NCBI GenBank assembly: GCA_026315105.1
Contig: CM048745.1
Location: 743,439,006-743,503,005, forward strand
DNA length: 64,000 bases
Direction: 5' to 3'
Origin: Locusta migratoria
Lineage: Eukaryota; Arthropoda; Insecta; Orthoptera; Acrididae
This document shows positions 47,245 to 57,892 of this stretch, in pieces. Numbering within the stretch: position 1 is the first letter of the stretch; the number at the start of each line of letters is the position of its first letter. The notes under the pieces are model-generated. The model saw only the letters and a program-made list of their open reading frames with translations, was not told where the DNA came from and did not search any database. Made by a program: the position numbers and the translations under genes.

Positions 47245-47594
47245 TGCCGCAGAGACCACGAACACCAACTGCCGGCGTGGCGCAGGGGATAGCGTCACGA
47301 ACTGCGGAGCAGAAGGTCGCCGGTTCAATCCCGCCCACCGGCAAAAATTTATTTCTTTGTAATTTACAATTCCAGAAGGTTCTACATCTTTCTTATGTTC
47401 ACTTGTAAATTATACTTGTTTCTTATGTTAACTGTTCTTCTAATTTCTGGTAAATTCTGTCTGTGTATAAATAGCAGAGCACTCTGCCTGAGAGGCAGTC
47501 AGTGCTGCGTGTATGTCGAGTTCGTAATAAGTTCAGTATAAGTGCTGTGTTTAGTTGCCTTCGAAGTCAAGCCTACTTCCATTGCAACGTGACA
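47245..47594 (+). repeat. 5' LTR
   Basis: Contains the tRNA-like module (47271-47342), a TATAAATAG box at 47466-47474 for Pol II, and the R/U5 end running to GTGACA. The downstream AATAAA is damaged here (AATAAG) but present in the 3' LTR. Confidence 0.95.
47271..47342 (+). promoter_or_regulatory. tRNA-like module with Pol III A and B boxes inside the 5' LTR
   Basis: This 72-nt segment starts GCCGGCG and ends CACCGGC, pairing in six of seven acceptor positions. The D arm pairs (GCGC with GCGT) and includes an A-box match TGGCGCAGGGG. The T arm has one mismatch and a B-box match GGTTCAATCCC. The anticodon stem does not pair, so it is not a working tRNA gene. It could act as an internal Pol III promoter. 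Its origin (Arg-like or otherwise) cannot be decided. Confidence 0.8.
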
Positions 47595-47742
47595 TTGTTT
47601 GGTGGAGGTGCCGGGTACACTGTGCAACAGCTGCATCACCGTGGCTCCGATTAGGCAACGTAAAAGCTGCCGCTTACACAGACTGGAACCGGAATACAAG
47701 GGATACACCGAGTACATCCTTCCAAAAGTCCGTATTATCAGA

Positions 47743-48453
47743 AGAATGATGGAGACGAAACCAGCAATAAGCCAGCTGCACATCAGACACCCGTCAGTGT
47801 TCTCTGGAGATGCTGGACAGGACCCCAACAAATGGCTAAAAGGGTTCGACCAAGTTGCCAAGTACAACAGGTGGGATCATACGATGTGCTTGGCCAACGT
47901 TTATTTCTACCTGGGTGGAACAGCCCAACAATGGTTCGAAAACAACGAAGACAAGTTGAATGACTGGGAGACGTTCTAGGAGGAACTGAAGAAGACGTTT
48001 GGAGACCGCCAGCGACAAATCCACTCGGTGGAAGAACAACTGAAGAACCGGGCCCAACGACATGGTGAGCCGACACAATCGTACATACAGAGTGTTTTGG
48101 CCCTGTGTAACGTAGTCAATCCGAACGTGACTGAAGCGGACAAAATCACGCATCTGATGAAGGGAATTGTGGAAGATATGTACCAAGCTCTTCTGATAAA
48201 AGACGTCGCTACGACAGAAGAGTTCATTAAGTGGTGCCAGCGTAGTGAAGAGATGCAACAAAGGAGGGTTGGATGCAAGAAGTATGACAGACTCCCAAAT
48301 GTAGTCCCTATGGCCGTTGTGGAAGACCAGCAGGACTTGGCTTCTCTCATACGACAAATCGTGAGAGAAGAAATACAACAGTGCAAGGCAGCCGGGACTA
48401 TTAGACCGAGCGAGCATCAGACACCGCTGAGGACGAGGTATTTCAAACATTAG
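47743..48453 (+). pseudogene. Gypsy gag, capsid part, one in-frame stop
   Basis: An in-frame methionine just after the primer region opens METKPAISQLHIRHPSVFSG, then KWLKGFDQVAKYNRWD and a capsid-like FYLGGTAQQWFENNE. A TAG at 47977 interrupts it, and the same frame continues EELKKTFGDRQRQIHSVEEQ through to 48453. The segment QSYIQSVLALCNVVNPNV followed by EADKITHLMKGI is the usual second half of a Gypsy capsid. The start is an estimate, chosen because the diverged copy at 56.3 kb has the same beginning. Confidence 0.85.
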
Positions 48454-48506
48454 CTCCTGCCTGCCCCGTCGATCGCACCCGACGTGAAGAACGGCGTCGC
48501 CCTGCT

Positions 48507-48884
48507 ATGACTTACGCTGCAGACACCAAATGGCAGCCCATGAACCGACCGACGCGACCACAGCCAACTCCCCCAGTAACTATGATGCCCCGCAGAAGAA
48601 CAGACGTCTGGAGGACAGAAGACAACACACCACTGTGTTTCCACTGTGGACGCCCTGGACATGTCGTACGCTACTGCAGAGAGAGGAGGCGAGTATTCGA
48701 TGATTATTTTGCCGCAAGGCGTCAGCCGTCGGAACAGTTCTATCCAAGGCAGTCACCAGCTGATGAGTTCAGTCGACCTATTGGAAGAAGCCCATCACCG
48801 TACCCTAGACGAGGTCGCTCCCCGACGCGCCACAACCATTCACCGTCGCCGTACAGAGGTACCAGCCGCGCCCAGGAAAACTAA
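48507..48884 (+). pseudogene. Gypsy nucleocapsid with CCHC zinc knuckle
   Basis: This frame is shifted relative to the capsid. CFHCGRPGHVVRYC is a perfect C-x2-C-x4-H-x4-C knuckle at about residues 43-56, followed by an Arg/Ser/Pro-rich tail (RSPSPYPRRGRSP). It would bind genomic RNA. A frameshift separates it from capsid and another from protease. Confidence 0.9.
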
Positions 48885-48952
48885 GCGAGGTAACCATCTA
48901 CGGAGGTGAGGCCGCCGCAGATGAAAATCCTCCATGGACGACAGTCGCCAAG

Positions 48953-50815
48953 ATGTCGGGAAATCTCATCAACATCATAATCGACGGCCAACCTGTCCGG
49001 GCACTTGTTGATTCAGGAGCCTCTTTTTCTGTATTATCGAATAATTACCGCCGCACACTAAAGAAGACAATGTTCTGTGATACGGGAGCAACTGTGCTGA
49101 AGGTCGCGAATGGAAAGTACATCCATCCAGCAGGAACTTGTGTCGCAAGAATAACCATCAACAGGACGCAGCCGTTTGAATTTGTCGTGTTAACAGAATG
49201 TAGTCACAATGTCATCCTCGGATGGGACTTCCTTCAGGCATCCCAAGCTATCATTGACTGTGGAAGATCTGATCTGAAAATTGAAGAAGTTCCTCCGCCG
49301 GATGCACGTAATACAGAATTATCTGGGAAGTTATTCGTCGTTGACAATGTGACGATACCGCCGTTGACAATGAGAAGAGTTGCAGTCACAAACACAGATG
49401 ACTGGTTAAGCTGTGAAGTTCTAGTTGATAGTAAAAAGTTTATCAGGCTGACAAAAGAAATTTACATACCAGCGGCTATCATAAGCATTATCGGTGGTCA
49501 AGGAGAGATTTGGATCACAAATTGTCACGAGCAGTCACAACTTATCCCCAAGGGAATGTGTATCGGGACAGCTGAACCAATCCAGGACGGTGAGCTCAAC
49601 GTCATCAATGAAGACCCATGCCCTGCTGTTAGTACAGACAACACGCTGGAGGAAACAAACGTGGAACTGCCACTAGGGCCTGGACTGACCAAGGAACAAC
49701 GCCAGCAGGTGTTAGGTATACTACGCCAATTTTCGGGTGCATTCACACCTCAGCAGGGGAAAAGTCAGACGAAATGGCCCAACATAAAGCACCGTATTAA
49801 TACTGGGGATCATCCGCCAATTAGCCAGCGTTCGTATAGTGTGTCGCCTGCTGAAAGACGAATAACTCGGGAGGAAGTGGAGAAGATGTTGTGAGATGAC
49901 ATTATTCAAACTTCGGAGAGTCCTTTGTCGTCTCCGGTGGTCCTCGTAAAGAAGAAGGATGGCACGTAGCGATTCTGTGTCGACTATCGGCGGCTGAACA
50001 GAATCACAAAGAAAGATGTCTACCCATTGCCGCGTATTGACGACACCTTAGACTGCTGGAAAGGAGCTACACACTTCTCAACTATGGACATGCAGACAGG
50101 TTACCGGCAACTCGAGGTTGACGAAGCTGACAGGGAGAAGACGGCTTTTATTACACCTGACGGTCTCTATGAATTTAAAGTAATGCCATTTAGATTATGT
50201 AATGCTCCAGCTACATTCGAACGCATGATGGACAACTTGCTTCGACACCTTAAGTGGACGACGTGTCTCTGCTATTTAGATGATATTGTCGTTTTCTCGA
50301 AAACATTTGAAGAACATCTGAGGCGCCTGTCAACTGTGTTGAAGTGTGTTCAGGCTGCAGGTCTCCGCCTCAATCCAAAGAAGTGCCTCTTCGTCGCCAA
50401 AGAGATAAAAATCCTGGGGCACCTAGTCAACGGAGATGGTGTCCGTCCTGATAAAGTAAGGGCAGTCACAGAATTTCCAACTCCTCAGCACATTCGTGAT
50501 GTGAGACGTTTTCTCGGGCTGTGCTCATACAATCGACGTTTCATAAAAGGATTTTGTAACAAGGCACGTCCATTACAAGAACTTCTGCAGGGAGACGCCA
50601 AATTTTACTGGGATGAGACAAAAGAAAGAGTTTTCCGAGCACTTAAGGAGGCTTCCGCAGCAGTGCTAGCCTTGTTCGACGAGAATGCAGAAACGGAATT
50701 TCACACAAACGCGAGTGGCTATGGGATTGGTGCAGTGCTTCTACAAGTTCAGGAAGGTGCCGAAAAAGTGATAGCCTATGCGTCAAGAGTACTCTCAAAG
50801 TCCGAGATAAACTGA
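48953..50815 (+). pseudogene. Gypsy protease and reverse transcriptase, stops in frame
   Basis: One frame holds the protease (PVRALVDSGASFSVLS with the DSGA active site, and VILGWDFLQA) and runs into RT. Stops at 49892 (TGA) and 49967 (TAG) interrupt otherwise good text, the second in the VKKKDGxRFCVDYRRLN motif, where Trp is expected. RT then shows YPLPRIDDTL, FSTMDMQTGYRQLEV (catalytic Asp), MPFRLCNAPATFERMMD and CYLDDIVVFSK (YLDD box), then LGHLVNGDGVRPDKV. The frame is lost at the TGA near 50813. Confidence 0.92.
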
Positions 50816-51235
50816 AAAAGAATGTCTCGCGGTTATCTGGGCTATCAACAAGTTCCGGCCGTATTTATTCAGCAAACCATTCACGGTCGTGACAGACCAC
50901 CATTCTTTGTGTTGGCTGACTAGCTTGAAGGATCCATCAGGTCGACTAGCAAGATGGGCACTAAGACTCCAAGAGTACGATGTCACAGTGGTATTCAAGA
51001 ACGGGCGCAAACACAAGGATGCCAACTGCCTTACGAGGAATCCATTAGTGGAACACAACAGCATTAATGAAATTCAAGTCTCAATAAATTAGATGACGTT
51101 ACAGCTGAACAGAGGGAAGATCCAACACTATTAAAAATGATAGAGGCCTTGGAAAAAGGAGAACCGACCAATGGAGAGTTCCAACTTATAAACGGAACAT
51201 TGTATAAGAGCAACTACGATCCACTGGGCCACCAA
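50696..51235 (+). pseudogene. Gypsy RNase H and start of the integrase region
   Basis: FHTNASGYGIGAVLLQ is the RNase H start, with the usual Asp of TDAS changed to Asn. After a frame change near 50815, [20 protein letters not shown] and [18 protein letters not shown] then [11 protein letters not shown] (the last D of the domain) follow. A short stretch up to 51235 (GTLYKSNYDPLGHQWLLLVP) is what normally precedes the integrase zinc finger. The zinc-finger and catalytic domains of integrase are missing. Confidence 0.88.
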
Positions 51236-51489
51236 TGGCTACTTCTTGTTCCAGCTCATCTCCAGCCAGCAGGTAGACGACAATGGCTTCTTGTTCAAGG
51301 ACTTTAAGGACGGTAATGTTCCTGATGAATCCACGACAGGAACGTCTGTCGTCGATAATCGCGGAGAAGGGAAGGATTCTCTTGAACTGTCATACAGAGG
51401 AGCCATGACATGGTCAAGATCCAGGACATTGCAGCTGGCTCCACAGGGATCATAACAGCGGGCCGCTGTTTCTCCCGGAGAGGGAACAA

Positions 51490-51847
51490 TGCCACGAGAG
51501 GCCACGAACACCAACTGCCGGCGTGGCGCAGGGGATAGCGTCACGGACTGCGGAGCAGAAGGTCGCCGGTTCAATCCCGCCCACCGGCAAAAAATTTATT
51601 TCCTTGTAATTTACAATTCCAGAAGGTTCTACATCTTTCTTATGTTCACTTGTAAATTATACTTGTTTCTTATGTTAACTGTTCTTCTAATTTCTGGTAA
51701 ATTCTGTCTGTGTATAAATAGCAGAGCACTCTGCCCGAGAGGCAGTCAGTGCTGCGTGTGTGTTGAGATCGTAATAAACGTGCTTTCAGTATAAGTGCTG
51801 TGTTTAGTTGCCTTCGAAGTCAAGCCTACTTCCATTGCAATGTGACA
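51490..51847 (+). repeat. 3' LTR
   Basis: Holds the tRNA-like module, TATAAATAG at 51713-51721, and AATAAA near 51774 as a poly-A signal. It is eight bases longer than the 5' LTR, mainly because of an ACGTGCTT-type stretch missing from the other copy. Confidence 0.95.
51516..51588 (+). promoter_or_regulatory. tRNA-like module in the 3' LTR
   Basis: Same module as in the 5' LTR, with one change in the anticodon region (ACGGA for ACGAA) and intact A and B boxes. Confidence 0.8.
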
Positions 51848-53179
51848 ATATTTCACAGATGTTTACGTTCGGTACATCTTAATTACACCATTTCCAGCAG
51901 GTACAAAGTAGTGGTACTGTCTGGTGTTAGGAATTGTCTTGCACTGATCAAATCTTTCATTTAATAACAATGCATTGTCTTGTGATGACACAGAAGAACT
52001 GAATACCCTTTATCTCTTGTGGGGCAAATTCAAATAGTGCTTGTACAACCAGGATTGTTTGGTAAAGTTCCTGAAGACTCTTCCTGGCAGCTAGTCTTGA
52101 CTGTTCCTGCCCCCCCCCCCTCTCCCAACTCCATCACATGCACTTTTTCCATGGCTAGTGGCAAAGAAATGCCACGCAGCATCAATTCCAAAGTCCTTAG
52201 AATGTGGTGTCAGATTTTCAAAATTTTCTTTTTTATACTTCGATGCGTCTCCATCTCAAAAATAGTGAATTTTTCCTATGTTTGGAACTGCATTTCTTTT
52301 TTATATGGGGAATAATGGTTTTCGGATAATAATGTACTGCAGCAGCTGAGTGAACGAGATAGTCACTTATTATACACATTGTCTCTACAGTTGGTGATGG
52401 TGACTGTTTTTGGTAAATACACTACAAAAGGATGCACCATGGCCTGGGATTGCTGCCAATGAAATCCTTGTGCTGCATCTTGTACAAGAAAAGAATAATT
52501 TTCAGAAAAATCTCCCATCACAATACACTCTGTTGGGCCAAATCTTTCTTTGGGTGAAGCTAGATAACATGATTGCTGCTTTGCTATAAAATGATGCCTT
52601 TTCAGCAACTCCAGTTCGTTGTAAAAACTATGTTTGAAATCTTCAACTGTTTCCACAACCGATACTAATGTACACGATCAGTTGTGATCCACTGCATGTA
52701 CTAGACATCTTCAGCCAAACACAGTGTTTCTGATTCTACAAGAAGAGTTGAAATACGTACCACTGCAGGGCACTTATCATACATAAATAACATACAATCT
52801 TCACTTTCAGTAGAACAGTCAATCTTATCAAGTAAGTCTGTGGTTGTCTTATGAAGCTTGGCAACACCCAACATTAGCTTCATGTTCTGGTGATGAATAC
52901 AGACACTTACAGCATGCATTCCATGAGCACCCGTGAGTACACACCATTTGTGACATAACTGTGCAAATTTTGAAAAACCAATTTTGTAAGTTGGAAAGTT
53001 GCAGAATGTTTCTACCTTCTGTGGGTAATTTCTGCAGATTGAAATATCACTGAAACTATTCACAACATGACTTTCGATTTTTAAATTTAATTAAAATTAA
53101 TTTAAAATTAAGGGGAGAGGGAAGGATGCAATGCAAGATTTTGAAGTAGAAATATCCACACTGCCTGCAGGGACATGCC

Positions 53180-53929
53180 AGTACTAGGTGGAAATGAAAA
53201 GCTGTATCAGAATGAGTGGCAAACTGTGGCCAAAATCAAGATGAACCAACCTATGGCACAACATGTAGCCGAGTATATCTTGCTCAATTTCAATAGCTGC
53301 TTCCTATCAACCATCAACTTTTCTGAATGGTGCGGATGGGAGTTATCCATGCTACACGTTCTATAGTCTTTAAATTATCCTGGCTTCAAAATATAGCAAC
53401 CTACTGTCTCCAAATCCCTATGCAACGGTTCACACTTATGTTGTTCTGTACTCCTGATTCATGTCCCATTCCCCTATCCATTTTGCCTTTCCACTACCTC
53501 CTGAAGCAGCACTCCAGTGCAGTGGCTGGAAACGTCAGTCATGTATGCGAGAAACGTCTGTCACATATGATGGCCAATGGTAATGAGCAGTAGTGCACTA
53601 GAGTGTGGACTTACATTACACTTATATTTGTATCATAGTTTAATGTTTAAATTTTCATGTGTTTTCGGTCTTGCATTACTTAATTCTTAAAATCCTTGAG
53701 TATTTTTATATCTGAAAGTAGCTATTCGGATGCACAGTACTAGTGTTAAGCACATGGAGGTTTTTTTAAGTTAGGCAGTAATTACCGTTATGGTGAACAC
53801 TCACCAGTCAACACACAATGATATCTGGCTGTGTTCGAATGAGACACACTAACAGTAAAGTATTTGAAGAAAATTCTTGAAAGTGTTGAATGTATACTGG
53901 GAAGGTAGATCAAGCAGAATTGGACTTTT
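53180..53929. other. No recognised element
   Basis: I see no conserved motif or repeat. Confidence 0.45.
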
Positions 53930-54439
53930 GTGTTCATTGCACCACAAATATTCTCTCTTCTGAGACTCGAGTCAAGACTGACTGAAGTTTTCTGCATCTG
54001 TATAACAAGTCTACCAAAAATCAATTTGGGCATTTTTTCCAGTCACCTGGTGACAGTTTTAGAGTCACTCGAAGAAGATCTACACTCAGTAGCAAAAATA
54101 TGCCTGGAGCATGCCTTATTATTTGGGCGACTAACCAACAGTCTACTTGGTGTCAATGGTTTAATTTCAGGTGCAAATAGCAGTCTTAGGGCTGCTGTTG
54201 ATCAGACTTTCTGGAAACTGTCTCAAGGAGCCAAATCTAGAATCAACACACAACGGAAATATTTGAAACATTATAGTTACAAAAAGACAAATTTTATCAA
54301 CAAGGTCAATGTTAATTTAATAAATCCACCAATAAGGCCAGATGAGTTTATGATAGAAAGTAATGAGTTGTTAGCATTTCATTTAGACAATGAATTCATG
54401 TCATTTAGTTCTGGTACAAGGAATATTGAGGAATTATGA
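53930..54439 (+). CDS. Unrecognised 169-codon open frame
   Basis: It opens MFIAPQIFSLLRLESRLTEV and continues with helical, Leu-rich text (LEEDLHSVAKICLEHALLFG), then a basic middle (KSRINTQRKYLKHYSYKK), ending SSGTRNIEEL. There is no membrane segment and no known motif. The codon choices look plausible but no splice context ties it to Dp, which runs the other way. It could be a remnant of an unrecognised transposon or a chance frame. Confidence 0.2.
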   Translation: MFIAPQIFSLLRLESRLTEVFCICITSLPKINLGIFSSHLVTVLESLEEDLHSVAKICLEHALLFGRLTNSLLGVNGLISGANSSLRAAVDQTFWKLSQGAKSRINTQRKYLKHYSYKKTNFINKVNVNLINPPIRPDEFMIESNELLAFHLDNEFMSFSSGTRNIEEL

Positions 54440-55870
54440 ACTAAGTTTAATTGCAATGAAAATAAAGTGCTGAGTTAGTATGTGACCATAGAGTGAATTA
54501 ATAATGGAAAAGACCCACTATGCTTTAATAATAATATTTGAAAAATGATGTAGCACTCTTGAGCAACTCAGCTTATCCTCTTCTCACACGATCTCTTACG
54601 AAGCGTGAATGAAGGGCAAACCATTTGATATGGTAAGGCACTGCCGACTGCCAAAAACGGTGTGGGCATATGGAATACATGGGGGGTAGGTGTAATAACA
54701 TGAACACCATGCAATATAATGCTTACTGTTCCAAGTTACCATCAATGCTAATATGTTATCACAGAGATGAGACTGCAGTGCACAACTGACATATGAAGCC
54801 TCTGAAGTTGCATTGCATAATATTACACAATTTGTTCTGGAATGGTCAACAAATTATGAGTGAAATATATGACCTCTCAAGACTTCAAAAAGGGAAGTGG
54901 ATAGTGCACTGTTAGTAGGAGCATCTGTGATGTAAACAGCTGAGTTGTTTAACATTTTGCTAGTGACATCGTCATTAGTAATAATAGTGTACATAAAACA
55001 AGGTAGTCATGACTGGAAGAGAAATAGTGGGCAAAACCAGAAGTAAACTGACAATGGCCACTATGCATTAAGGCCAACTGCAATCAGACAAAATAAAACT
55101 ACCATGGCAAAAATGACAAACTCAACACTTACTTGGGTAATAATGTCTCCATAAAAACAATACAGCTGAAATTTTAACATTCATGGAAGGACTAAAGTTC
55201 CTAAACCCTTATTAATGGAAGCCATGCATGCTGTGACGAAATAGTGCCACATTCATAAAAGTTTGTGGTATGGTCCAATTAAATATTGTTTACATTGCTT
55301 CCTACAAATGAACACTCTAAGTAATGAAAAGGCAACAACAAGAAGCTTATTATAAAGCCTGCCTGCTTCCTTCAGTGAAGCACAGGGAGGGTCTGTCATG
55401 ATTTCATTATCTATATTGTGGTATTTAGCTGTTTCCATACCTGAATAAATCTCTCGGCATCCTTGACAACAAACTGCTTACTATGACTAACATTTTGATA
55501 ACAAATGCTGCCATATTCCAATATAATGTGCCCTAAATCTTGACTAGAAAGGTTCAGGTGTACTTTGTGTAGCACCAGGAAATCAAATATGTACCCTCAA
55601 CAAAACAATCACTATGTCCAATATAACTGAACCAATAGAGGGGAGGGGGAGAATTTTAGAGCAGGCAGAGAACCAAATTCACAGCTCCAACAATGTTGAT
55701 ACAAAAGGCAGATGTTTTTGTACAAAAATGGATAACATTCTGTCAAACTGCACACACTTTACAAATACATTCCTCGTGGAGTTTTAGCTGTCCTCAAAAC
55801 CAATGGTGGTCGACTCATTACAAATCAATAAATATTGTGTCTATATTAGGTGTTCATATTGCCGAGGGTC
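54440..55870. other. No recognised element
   Basis: AT-rich sequence without recognisable genes. The next recognised feature is the diverged LTR. Confidence 0.4.
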
Positions 55871-55873
55871 TTC

Positions 55874-56372
55874 TGACAGCATGTGTGGTGCAGTGGTTAG
55901 CATCACAGATCGCAGTGTTTGCGGTCCCCAGTTCAAATCCCACCATGGACAGAAAAAAATAATTTCTTTGCATTTACTATTTCTAGAATATTCTTTGTGT
56001 GTTTGATGCACTTCTTAGTTCCAGAAAATTCTTTCTATGTATAAATAGTGGAGCACTCCAAGCAGGAGCAAATCTGTACTGTGTGTATACTTGTGTTAGC
56101 AATAAACATGTTCTTAGCAAAAGTGTTGTGCTCTATTCATGACCAGCCTTCAAATTCCGGACCACCTGCAGTTTGCAACGTGCCACTTTCTGGTGGAAGC
56201 GCCGGATATCGTGCAATACATCTGCATCATCGTGGTTCCGATTAGGCAGCATAAGAGCCGTCGCCTCCATGGACAAGAACCAGAATACAAAGTGTATACC
56301 TCCACCCGATTGATTTGTGTCATCAAAAGACCCATGGATGCCAAAACAGCAGTAAGTCAGCTGAACAATTAA
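55874..56372 (+). mobile_element. Diverged Gypsy LTR plus start of gag (second family with tRNA-like LTR)
   Basis: An LTR (about 55874-56185) ends GCAACGTGCCA, parallel to GCAACGTGACA of the element at 47.2 kb. A primer site TGGTGGAAGCGCCGG starts five bases later. The text up to 56372 follows the leader and gag start of the younger element (a stretch like MDAKTAVSQLN) and then stops. TATAAATAG at 56040-56048 and AATAAA near 56100 are in the same places. The rest of the element is absent, so this is a 3'-truncated copy or a solo LTR with some leader. Confidence 0.8.
55880..55950 (+). promoter_or_regulatory. tRNA-like module at the 5' end of the diverged LTR
   Basis: TGGTGCAGTGGTTAGCATC provides an A box and AGTTCAAATCC a B box, 30-40 nt apart as in tRNA genes. 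The module sits at the same LTR position as in the 47.2-kb element although the sequences are quite different. Acceptor pairing is weak. Confidence 0.65.
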
Positions 56373-57279
56373 AAAAAAAACTTTAAATGGAACTTATTAA
56401 ATAAAAGTAAAACACTAATATAATAGGAAATTTTATCAGCTTCACAGTGCTGTAATTATCGCCTGTGCACATTTAGTGGTCTTTAAACTATAAGTTACCA
56501 TCTTGTTAATAAAGAAATTGTTATATTACATGCTATACATTTATTCCTAATGCTTAAACATTTAGTGTACTGCTGTTGTTTTTAATTATTTATACATGCA
56601 GATTGGTTCGTTGGTTTAAGAGTAGTTAATTTCTTAATTTCTGAGATTTCAGATTTAGCAAAATTATTTATCAGTGAATATTCCATATGTTTCGAACATA
56701 CAAAATATAAAATTCCCCTTGATGTTCTGCTTCTAATTCTCTTTAAAATGGTAGTACAACTTTTCCCTATAACTCATTTTGATTTGAAATTCACCATTGT
56801 GCCCGTCTTCCAACCTTGCCATTTCTGCTCACAGTTCGGGTCTTGCCCGTGACATCAGTCGGCTGCATGGGCCATCCCACAGCCCTGGGTATCACCTACT
56901 TCAGTTGACCTGACATGTCCAAACACTTTCACACTCAACACAGCTACCAAAGTAAGGGCTGTGTTGTCATACTCCACATGATACTACTAATGTGTATCCA
57001 TATTACATACATCCTGCTTCTCAAAATGACTACCTTGCATGCCATCAGAAAGAGGAGCATTCAAAACATTACCTCCAGGTGCTATCAAGCCTGATGTCAT
57101 CTTACTGTCACCTTGGGACACCCCTCAGTCCACTTAGCCAGAACCCACAATCCCAAAAACACAAACATTATGCTATGCAGTGGAAGCTGCAGGCGCAACT
57201 GATCCTATGGCACCAAGTGGAGAGGGACCTAATAGCGAACTCCCCCCCCCCCCTCCTCTACTCATTCATGCAGCATACG
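56373..57279. other. No recognised element
   Basis: AT-rich, then more GC-balanced text. A C run lies near 57242-57252. Nothing recognised. Confidence 0.4.
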
Positions 57280-57284
57280 TATTG

Positions 57285-57655
57285 TACATGAAATTGTAAA
57301 TTGTACCAGACTGGGAGTTGAACCCGGGACCTATGCCTTTCGTATATTTTCACTCTGCAGCAGAGTGTGCACCAATATAAAACTTCTTGGCAGATTGTCA
57401 GCCTGGAAACATACCCTGGGCTGAGGCTAAGCCATATCTTCCATGAGTGCTGGTACTGCAAGGTCCACTGGAAAAGTACTGTGAAGTTTTGAAGGTAGGT
57501 AGTGAGGTACTGGCAGAAGTAAAGATATGAGGACTGGCTGTTAGGCATGACAAGATAGCTCAGTCTGTAGAGTGCTTGCCCACAAAAGAAAGGTCTCAGG
57601 TTCAAATCCCAGTCTGGTACATGGTTTTAATCTGCCAGGAAGATTCACTTCTTTT
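57285..57655 (-). mobile_element. Interspersed element with inverted tRNA-like ends
   Basis: The left end (TACCAGACTGGGAGTTGAACC, about 57293-57314) is inverted relative to the right end (GGTTCAAATCCCAGTCTGG, about 57600-57619). Both resemble the T arm and acceptor end of a tRNA. The right part on the plus strand also has an A-box-like GATAGCTCAGTCTGTAGAGT. Between them are motifs I recall from an abundant locust repeat (TTTCACTCTGCAGCAGAGTG, CTTCTTGGCAGATT). It has no coding capacity and its class is unclear. Confidence 0.65.
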
Positions 57656-57892
57656 ATTACCCACTAAGATACACTATGTGATCAAAAGTATCCGGACCCC
57701 TCTAAAAACATACATGTTGCACATTAGCTGCATTGTGTTGGCACCTACTGCCAGAGTCTCCATATCAGGGACCTCAATAGTCATTAGACATTATGAGCGA
57801 GCAGAATAAGGGCACTCCACGGAATACGAACATGGTCAGGTGATTCGGTATCACTTGCATCAGAGGTCTGTAAGAGATTTCCACACACTCAA

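Larger units (their letters stand above)
47245..51847 (+). mobile_element. Gypsy LTR retrotransposon with tRNA-like module in its LTRs
   Basis: LTRs of 350 and 358 bp (47245-47594 and 51490-51847) begin TGCC and end GTGACA. The 4-bp duplication ATAT flanks the element (47241-47244 and 51848-51851). A primer site TGGTGGAGGTGCCGGG starts at 47600, five bases after the LTR, and a purine tract precedes the 3' LTR. LTRs differ at roughly ten positions plus a few indels, one of them a loss of about 8 nt in the 5' LTR, so the insertion is fairly recent. At 4.6 kb it is short. Gag, protease, RT and RNase H are present but integrase is not. Confidence 0.95.
46882..53063 (-). pseudogene. Multi-copy uncharacterised ORF family, split by the Gypsy element
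   Basis: Minus-strand pieces read in order. 53063-52701 carries FCNFPTYKIGFSKFAQLC and CHKWCVLTGAHGMHAVSVCI. 52656-52363 carries HHFIAKQQSCYLASPKERFG, then CIVMGDFSENYSFLVQDAAQ and GFHWQQSQAMVHPFVVYL. A stretch near 51900 reads KTIPNTRQYHYFVPAG. After the Gypsy insertion, 47110-46890 carries VLVKCLHPPGPANAYFL. These resemble a repeated arthropod/cnidarian protein family with a metal-binding, DDE/RNase H-like look (MGDFSENY). I do not know its name and do not assign a function. Several frame breaks are present. Confidence 0.5.

Noticed and set aside
47271..47342. A genuine tRNA gene
   Set aside because: The anticodon stem does not pair and the segment is repeated in both LTRs of a retrotransposon.
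53327..53593. A small secreted protein gene
   Set aside because: The hydrophobic stretch is short, there is no splice or promoter context, and no family resemblance.
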